Program-made: the position numbers and the translations under genes
In this document: one piece after another, positions 61,101 through 64,000 of the stretch
How positions within the stretch are numbered: position 1 is the first letter of the stretch
Layout: each line of letters starts with the position of its first letter
The notes under the pieces: generated by a model
Databases searched by the model: none
Seen by the model: the letters and a program-made list of their open reading frames with translations, nothing else
What the model was told of the DNA's origin: nothing
From: Wuchereria bancrofti
Taxonomy: Eukaryota > Nematoda > Chromadorea > Rhabditida > Onchocercidae
Direction: 5' to 3'
Length of the DNA: 64,000 nt
Assembly (NCBI GenBank): GCA_005281725.1
Contig: SSBO01000009.1
Coordinates: forward strand, 2,798,006 to 2,862,005

Positions 61101-64000
61101 GAGTGGTCGAACGCAATGCAAGACAATTGTGGACATTTCAGGGTCATACTACTGAAAGACCTTCATATTGGAGTCGAGAAGTTATTAATGAAAGGATTGA
61201 ATTCGAGAAAATATTCCAAAATGATGAATTACACGAATTTTTAGAAGATAAAGACATTATTGAACGTTATGTTCAGCTTTTAAAGACAACAGAAACATCG
61301 GAAAGCAGTGAAGAATGTGAAACTCGATTTAAGTTACGTCAGATAGGGGGTTCACACGAAACATTAGAAAAGCGGCAATTAGAAATCCATGAAGAACAAA
61401 CTGGAACTCTTGCTGAGGATACTGGTGTTTTCACAGTTGTGCATTGCGTAGCAAATGCAATGCGTCATGCTGTAGAAGCGTACGTGATTCACATTACACG
61501 CTACAAATATAAGGCAACATTTGATATTCGACCTGCTCTATATCAAACAGTTGCTAGTGACAACGAATTTGAAGCTTCCATTGAAGATTCAGTTAAACGA
61601 CAAAAATATTTCCAGCATTCAATTTTGAAAGGACCGCACTTCATTCAATCATTTGCTATCTTTGAAGAAGGTTTCAATACCGGCTTGCGTTGTTCTGTTT
61701 ACGGTTTACCAATACCACATATTCGAATTTCGCATAATGGATGTCCGATCCTAAGAAATAATAGGTCAGTTTTAAATGCTAATAACAAAGCTTGGCCAAT
61801 GCTTGCAAATATGATCAATTCCATAAACGCTTCATTACTTATTATTGTTACAAAATTTTACTTTCTAACTTCTAAATACTATCTAATATATACTAACCTT
61901 AGAGCGTAATCACAAATGAAATAAAATATTTCACTTATTTGCTAAAAACTAATTTCAATTATTATTTAGTCTGATATTTTGTGTTATTAATTATCTGAAG
62001 AAATTATGAATTATCTGAAGCTAATGACAGATCTTTGTAGAAACAACGTTATCTATGTAATTGTCAACAAAACCAGCATAAAAAAAAAGAGTTTATAATT
62101 GTTACCCAAAAATTAACACATTTTTCTAATAATCATAATTAACAATTCCAATTAGTTACACTTGTTCCTTTGAAATTAAGACAAATAAAAAGTTTAAAAA
62201 GGTTTCTTTAACAGCTAGAGGCAGAATGTAAATATTTAACTACAATTTTATTTTCAGATTCTTTCATGTAATATACAAGAATGGTGTTATATCATTGTAC
62301 ATGCAGCATATCCTTGAAGGACATTACATTTGTGAAGCAGTCAATGTAGCCGGAAGAGCTATTATAGAATGCTTTATTCGAGTGGAAGAAGAATGGAATG
62401 AAAAACAACATAGAAAAATCCGAAGAATAAGAGTTGAAAATGCTTCTAAAACAACCAAATCAACTGAAAAAAGCTCCCAAAACAATGAAACAATCCAAAC
62501 ATCGACCACTCAATACGAATACGAACAAAGTAAGCAAATCAGTGGAGCGATGGAATCAGTAGAAAACATTGAAGAAACTTTAACCGAACATCATATGCAA
62601 TCGCAGCAATTACTAATAGAAGATGTGGGAAAGATAACGAAGACCAAAGAGGATAGCAAAACTGAAATATGCAAAGAAATCAACAAGGATATCTTTATCA
62701 AAAGAAACCCTACTATTTCATCGATAGATGTTTTTGTAATAGAAAACATTTACGATCGGACAGAACCAGAAATCCCTAAAGTGTCAGAACAAGAAATCAC
62801 TAAACTGGTTAATGCAGCAAAACCTTCAATTAATAATCACGAAGAGATTATGTACGCGACAGCCGATCACGAAATAGCGTATCACGACACATTCCTACCA
62901 AGCGAAATGAACGAGGAAGTAGAGCAAGTTAAAGACCGTGACAAAAAAGATAAAATAATTGGCGTATCTAACGTGGACTTACCTTCACAATCAGTTTCAG
63001 CATCCATCACTCTAAAAAACGAAGCCAAGATGGAACAGCCTCCTGATGAAACGGCAGTGGAAGCAAAAAAGAAAATTGTTGAAGAAAAAGCAGAAATAGT
63101 TGTCACAGATATTAAAAAACAAATAACAACTACAGGTATTGAACTTTATTTGGAAAAACCACTCGAGCATGCAGCAATTGCAGAAAGAGCAGCCGAAGAA
63201 TTGAGAGAGATGGAAAACAATCTTTCTTTCCAGACAAAATTGCAGCATGAAACAACTGGCGTTTCTGTCGTAAGTGTAACATCAGAATCCATTCAAGGTT
63301 CAGCTCCCTTGGCAAAAGCAACAAAAATGCAGCAACCGACAGAAGAAGAACTGAGAGAGATGGAAACGAATCTGAACTTAGAGAAACATTCGGAACAAGA
63401 AACAATTAATGTTTCTGCCTTTAGTATAGCTTCAGAACCAGCTCAAGCTTCAGTTTGCCTGGAAAAAGTAGCAAAAATACAGCAACCCATAGAAGCGATT
63501 GAAGTTGAGAAGCAAGAAAAAGAAGACCTTCAAACAGCCGCCATAGAATTGAGAGGGATAGAAACAAATCCGAATTTAGAAAAACATCTCGAACATGAAG
63601 CTGTTGACGTTTGCGTTTTGATTTTGGCTTCAGAATCGGTTCAAGCATCGATTCTTTTAACTAAAGAAACTGAGAAGAAACCTCTGGAAGATATTGTCGA
63701 AGAGGTTGCAAAACCAGAAAACGGGGAAAGACCAAAGAAAGTGGTAAAACCAGAAAGCGAGGAAAAACCAGAGAAAGTGGTCGAAGAATTGAAGGGGACC
63801 GGAATCACCTTTGACCTGCAGAAACATCTCGAACATGAGGTTATTGACGTTTCCGTCTTGATTCTGGCTTCAGAATCGGTTCAAGCATCGATTCTTTTAG
63901 CTGATTATGTTAAGAAACAACCCATAGAAGAGGTTGTGGAACAAGGTGTAAAACCAGAAAGCGAGGAAAAACCAAAGAAAGTGATGGATGAATTGAAGGA
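27770..64000 (+). CDS. ttn-1: Titin-like giant muscle protein, 5' part (42 exons)
   Basis: From ATG 27770 to the window edge, 42 exons join with matching phases into at least 6760 codons without a stop. Seen: 19 I-set Ig domains (PxFxxxL A strands, GxPxPxVxW loops, DxGxYxCxAxN F strands) separated by long non-Ig stretches that include tandem repeats, predicted helices and, at the end, P/E/V/K-rich repeats. Known: nematode titin TTN-1 is a multi-isoform giant with Ig domains, several short-repeat classes (PEVT, CEEEI, AAPLE, BLUE, DispRep), Fn3 domains and a kinase. The order and mixture here fit its N-terminal half. UNC-89 and twitchin fit less well because neither has this many unique repeat segments this early. 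Fn3 and kinase regions would lie beyond 64000 (inference). Introns over 300 bases without their own entry (28144-28632, 29425-29731, 36820-37176, 40000-40339, 40917-41324, 42102-42460, 42966-43383, 53227-53706, 58484-58792, 61765-62257) show nothing beyond AT-rich sequence, except hairpins noted separately. Confidence 0.82.
28633..29424 (+). CDS. ttn-1: Titin-like: Ig domain 1
   Basis: Exons 28633-28784, 29023-29154 and 29304-29424. A short polar lead (KNAGTIEEIHVLESSGRTT) is followed by EPPKFIQVIKAFRVLATDT, VQSDPPAIFEWFCNDRPIQQ, ITTLTVEGPEQGVYKCTARN and PVGISTTYGYVTV. The B-strand Cys is Val or Glu; the F-strand Cys is present. Confidence 0.82.
29732..30916 (+). CDS. ttn-1: Titin-like: linker and Ig domain 2
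   Basis: Exons 29732-29818, 29958-30069 and 30735-30916. The linker is PPSYKTWLEQTHEVNEEMN. The Ig has MPPKFIQQIPNLTLRPGTE, DVEVEASPPAKFTWYVNGVQ and KGEYKVIAENRAGKEHSIG. No Ig cysteines. Intron 30070-30734 (665 bases) is AT-rich with T runs and nothing recognisable. Confidence 0.8.
31081..31507 (+). CDS. ttn-1: Titin-like: basic and Tyr-rich linker exons
   Basis: Exons 31081-31164 and 31349-31507. His-rich VMHHQTQLPPLPNDHIYHHS, then GRGRASSVSRVIDYYEESSY and RQIDYPYEIKKTTEIIRKR. The arginine, serine and tyrosine density suggests a phosphorylation or docking segment (inference). The donor at 31507 is taken as AAGC|GTAAAG. A weaker alternative nine bases on keeps the same phase. Confidence 0.62.
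31205..31260. repeat. Duplicated ~28-base T/C then A-tract unit
   Basis: Two copies of TTTTTTCCCTTTTC followed by ~10 A, at about 31205-31231 and 31234-31260, within an intron. Probably slippage or a small tandem duplication. Confidence 0.6.
31508..32512. other. 1-kb titin intron, nothing recognised
   Basis: AT-rich, with pyrimidine runs near 31840-31870 and 32325-32345. No coding patch is seen. Confidence 0.5.
32513..35035 (+). CDS. ttn-1: Titin-like: 2.5-kb exon with Ig domains 3-7
   Basis: One exon of 841 codons. It opens with a (CAA)7 Gln run and a basic helix (RKEERHRKQQYSSLKELVET). Ig 3 (32674-32945) KPIFTSKLPVEIAIG. A 235-residue polar linker follows with repeated TxYExxxxIP-like lines (GISKTIYEAP, RSTTNYETSKIPPQ). 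Ig 4 (33661-33935) and Ig 5 (34060-34335) are close relatives sharing WYQNNFEVRPS / WMLNNFEVRPS and PISGxYxxxASN. Ig 6 is at 34393-34668, then a short Ser/Thr/Pro linker, then Ig 7 (34756-35033). Most lack the Ig cysteines. The frame upstream of 32513 is open by chance through a pyrimidine tract. Confidence 0.85.
35553..36150 (+). CDS. ttn-1: Titin-like: Ig domain 8
   Basis: Exons 35553-35654 and 35908-36150, flanked by phase-1 introns. PPRIVLPLRPSVFRAGESLE, CRVDGLPRPEVFWTKDGIRI and CKPEDAGLYQLTARNIHGS. A canonical domain. The intron before it (35036-35552) is 517 bases of AT-rich DNA in which I see nothing. Confidence 0.82.
36328..37337 (+). CDS. ttn-1: Titin-like: microexon and Ig domain 9
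   Basis: Exons 36328-36362 (35 bases), 36579-36819 and 37177-37337. The microexon gives KKEIVETTTTEA, inferred from phase. The Ig has KPRFSKVISKQYEDDMIVSC, VSWFKDGQRLYQTYKY and DEGSYTCRAENAYGSSETS. An acidic tail follows (REISEEILVEENDSEVIG). Confidence 0.75.
37578..37925 (+). CDS. ttn-1: Titin-like: linker exons before Ig 10
   Basis: Exons 37578-37674 and 37751-37925. DTTVKVSVEPEVSGSQEVYS, then VKVAEIVASKLVAKVIIDEA and VALRRMNVVAVESSEEEEFE. The second exon combines an alternating hydrophobic segment with an acidic Ser/Glu patch resembling a casein-kinase-2 site cluster (inference). It ends CPPR, the A strand of Ig 10. Confidence 0.75.
37926..38454. other. Titin intron of atypical composition
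   Basis: 529 bases. The stretch 38040-38280 is richer in G and purines than other introns. It contains a 7-base-arm hairpin, GTTGCGC (38092-38098) pairing with GCGCAAC (38110-38116). It may be an old insertion. Confidence 0.45.
38455..39240 (+). CDS. ttn-1: Titin-like: Ig domain 10
   Basis: Exons 38455-38583 and 39089-39240. FETNIECYTVDIGDAVVLHT, GYPQPNVEWYFGEQKLEQSE, NHQAILKIKNVEKKHEGIYY, CHAENDYGKTVLPCNLRVTD. The intron is phase 2 in the C'-D region, the same place as in Ig 11, 16, 17, 18 and 19. Confidence 0.83.
38741..38925. repeat. Degenerate ~51-60-base tandem repeat in intron
   Basis: Three copies and a partial one share TAATATAGATCTAAATT, then CAAATAGTTTTTAAATTCAA and ATTTAGT. Copies start near 38741, 38801, 38853 and 38904. 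Divergent, so old. Confidence 0.5.
39467..42581 (+). CDS. ttn-1: Titin-like: beta-patterned repeat linker (7 exons)
   Basis: Exons 39467-39999, 40340-40438, 40611-40916, 41325-41483, 41763-41903, 42000-42101 and 42461-42581. Six of the introns between them are phase 0. No Ig signature. A recurring pattern is E-x-x-V-A-x-A followed by alternating hydrophobic residues and a Pro or Gly turn: VAEVMLNVNVERTP, FVVNAIATVVFEKPP, VTVAHATIKVYKPEE, ATLNVAMLTAPGFH, ANVIAVFVEVNATCP. This looks like successive beta strands, roughly one per small exon. I do not recognise the fold. Confidence 0.7.
42818..43523 (+). CDS. ttn-1: Titin-like: Ig domain 11
   Basis: Exons 42818-42965 and 43384-43523. VPKFIKTLENTTAIVGQCHQ, FKCIVSGTPAPVIRWYVDGD, YEDGVCILKIREVAIEDEGE, YNCEATNDAGRAITKCFLQT. 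Both Ig cysteines are present. The acceptor at 43383 (TTTTTAAG) is used because it alone restores the frame (S-D-I-Y-Q). Confidence 0.8.
43524..44566. other. 1-kb titin intron, nothing recognised
   Basis: AT-rich. A TTACGTCA bZIP-like octamer lies at 43823-43830, with no other support for it. No coding patch is seen. Confidence 0.45.
44567..50212 (+). CDS. ttn-1: Titin-like: 5.6-kb exon, acidic segment plus Ig 12-13
   Basis: One exon of 1881 codons. An Asn-rich start (44626-44700) leads to a beta-patterned segment (RSFNISVFLPNAAVKCDFVW, VALHLKLSH), then a long Ser/Glu/Asp-rich region. At 46381-46716 and 46890-47226 there is heptad-like helical sequence (IDEVCREIENEIEMK, VLLREKLTDLEETLKREELE). 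At 47638-47757 there is a proline-rich basic patch (VRPPRKS, PLSPPPIPPFRMKKQRPKS). At ~48900-49450 beta-patterned lines recur (DEITINICYKKPSNKLKVVA). It ends with Ig 12 (49647-49906) and Ig 13 (49951-50210). The exon exceeds every kettin exon at least twentyfold. Confidence 0.83.
50501..50839 (+). CDS. ttn-1: Titin-like: Ig domain 14
   Basis: One exon with phase-1 introns. An acidic lead (GTDTEEDDYREYLVPLGS), then TATIACELENTDEVQELVWR, KDGKQIEFTG and DDSACYSISINNMEFKIAHL. The donor at 50839 (GATA|GTAAAT) is chosen because it joins in phase to the next Ig exon. Reading on would end 13 codons later. Confidence 0.75.
51588..51616. repeat. (TCA)n microsatellite
   Basis: A run of TCATCATCA units, interrupted once by TCG, inside a titin intron. 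The minus-strand poly-Met frame it creates is not a gene. Confidence 0.7.
52404..52437. repeat. Perfect hairpin, 15-base arms and 4-base loop
   Basis: AATCATCAGTAATCT, loop CATA, then AGATTACTGATGATT. All 15 pairs match. A related CAGTAATCT stands ~40 bases upstream. It could fold in the pre-mRNA; its role is unknown. Confidence 0.75.
52954..53226 (+). CDS. ttn-1: Titin-like: Ig domain 15
   Basis: One exon with phase-1 introns: EYSSQIRVEESLVPIGSAAT, IHCETITQQYSLDWRKNLRP, GFEHSLTIYSVRKSDEGEYG, VVIKDSYTAVTKITV. It shares LVPxGSxATIxCE and WRK with Ig 14, so the pair arose by duplication. The F-strand Cys is Gly. Confidence 0.8.
53707..57158 (+). CDS. ttn-1: Titin-like: array of ~78-residue beta repeats
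   Basis: Exons 53707-56942 (1078 codons) and 57038-57158. No Ig domain. From about 54970, seven to eight tandem units of 77-79 residues can be aligned. Each starts with RxFSDxxxxLxxELWSQ, continues YxDAxIxIARxDxxxIxLKAS, then EDTxIxxSFEVxPExEExxx and LLxxxPxITEK. Alternate residues are hydrophobic, as in beta strands, and each unit looks like two ~39-residue halves. The N-terminal third (53707-54960) carries weaker copies. The small last exon (LWSHIQLNVGFYQHLDL) is a further partial unit; its acceptor TTTTGAG was picked because it joins both neighbours in phase. No family is recognised. A structural or elastic role in the sarcomere is inference. Confidence 0.78.
57159..57925. other. 767-base titin intron, nothing recognised
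   Basis: AT-rich. A Tyr/Phe/Leu-rich open stretch continues the previous exon by chance into the intron and then stops. No repeats. Confidence 0.5.
57926..58483 (+). CDS. ttn-1: Titin-like: Ig domain 16
   Basis: Exons 57926-58109 and 58344-58483. ESTDELSTSSSTQTAPQFAK, FKCIIYGTPAPQVRWYRNEQ, EDGIYILEINSIDRSWNGNL, VCEAENAIGTVRTHSIIHV. Canonical, with both cysteines. Phase-2 intron after the C' strand. Confidence 0.83.
58793..59496 (+). CDS. ttn-1: Titin-like: Ig domain 17
   Basis: Exons 58793-58884, 59145-59239 and 59357-59496. A Ser-rich lead (SEESSSISSASIGGQLPI), then KKGENVQLKCIISGSPLPSV, QWKRNDAIIENNE and DDGICILHILNVTEEDNAIF, SCTAMNMFGSAKTESRIIV. Three exons, phases 0 and 2. Confidence 0.82.
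59789..60720 (+). CDS. ttn-1: Titin-like: Ig domain 18
   Basis: Exon 59789-60068 plus the start of exon 60589-61764. A Ser/Glu-rich lead (SNIKEEESPTTRSSVDD) is followed by IPQFTLPLHDITIENRGELQ, LKCIVTGEPMPTIRWSCNGK and YEDGIVILKIINGDKEGLYV, CEARNGIGSAQTRSFVSI. The 520-base intron between (60069-60588) is AT-rich with nothing seen. Confidence 0.83.
60589..61764 (+). CDS. ttn-1: Titin-like: 1.2-kb exon, charged linker, start of Ig 19
   Basis: After the end of Ig 18 the exon codes ~290 residues of Glu/Lys-rich, partly helical sequence (YVQLLKTTETSESSEECETR, EKRQLEIHEEQTGTLAEDTG) with one beta-patterned unit (HAVEAYVIHITRYKYKATFD). It ends with the first half of Ig 19: GPHFIQSFAIFEEGFNTGLR, CSVYGLPIPHIRISHNGCPI. 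The core Trp position is Ile here. Confidence 0.8.
62258..64000 (+). CDS. ttn-1: Titin-like: end of Ig 19 and P/E/V/K-rich repeat region
   Basis: An exon open to the window edge (581 codons so far). It completes Ig 19 (YKNGVISLYMQHILEGHYIC, EAVNVAGRAIIECFIRV), then a charged stretch of ~250 residues, then four repeats from ~63140: EKHxEHExxxVSVxxxASES followed by VQASxLL and a KPESEEKPKKV-type spacer. Unit spacing grows from ~50 to ~67 to exactly 80 residues. Nematode titins are known to carry PEVK-like repeats, which are thought elastic. This looks like the entry to such a region (inference). It runs past 64000. Confidence 0.82.

Noticed and set aside
27770..64000. UNC-89 (obscurin) or twitchin as the identity of the second gene
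   Set aside because: No SH3/RhoGEF/PH start as in UNC-89, no Ig-Fn3 super-repeats as in twitchin, and extensive unique repeats as in nematode titin. The choice is still by inference, since the kinase end is outside the window.

Overview
The window is AT-rich eukaryotic DNA (roughly 30% GC by eye). It has many short introns with nematode-type acceptors (TTTTCAG, TTTGCAG), long AT introns and two giant muscle genes on the plus strand. The proteins are kettin and titin of nematode type. Filarial nematodes fit best: intron-rich, AT-rich, and with one possible Wolbachia-type insertion-sequence remnant between the two genes. The genus cannot be fixed from the sequence alone.

Region 1 (3-20553) is the 3' part of a kettin gene. 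I could join 51 exons with every phase matching, giving 2956 codons plus a stop. They encode 21 Ig (I-set) domains. The first ~13 are separated by kettin linkers carrying a DTQHxESWxxIQxIExPK-like motif. The linkers decay, a spacer rich in P, E, V and K follows (14185-16841), and four linker-free Ig domains end the protein. The 5' end lies before the window. Intron 7611-8533 holds a decayed antisense collagen fragment.

Region 2 (20554-27769) is intergenic: the kettin 3' UTR, AT-rich DNA, a GA/CT inverted microsatellite, a broken unknown ORF, an IS66-like fragment on the minus strand, and the likely upstream region of the next gene.

Region 3 (27770-64000, continuing beyond) is the 5' part of a titin-like gene. 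Forty-two exons join in phase from an ATG at 27770, giving at least 6760 codons with no stop. Nineteen Ig domains alternate with long non-Ig segments: a beta-patterned linker (39467-42581), a 1.8-kilo-residue acidic segment with predicted helices and a proline-rich SH3-ligand-like patch (44567-49640), an array of ~78-residue repeats (53707-57158), and a P/E/V/K-rich repeat region that runs off the window edge. No fibronectin III or kinase domain is reached.

Both proteins belong to the sarcomere. Kettin is an actin-binding I-band protein. Nematode titin is a giant elastic filament protein. The two genes lie in tandem on one strand, which recalls insect sallimus, where kettin and titin come from one locus. 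The most novel-looking elements are the 78-residue repeat array, its echoes elsewhere in the same protein, and the foreign or decayed fragments in non-coding DNA.
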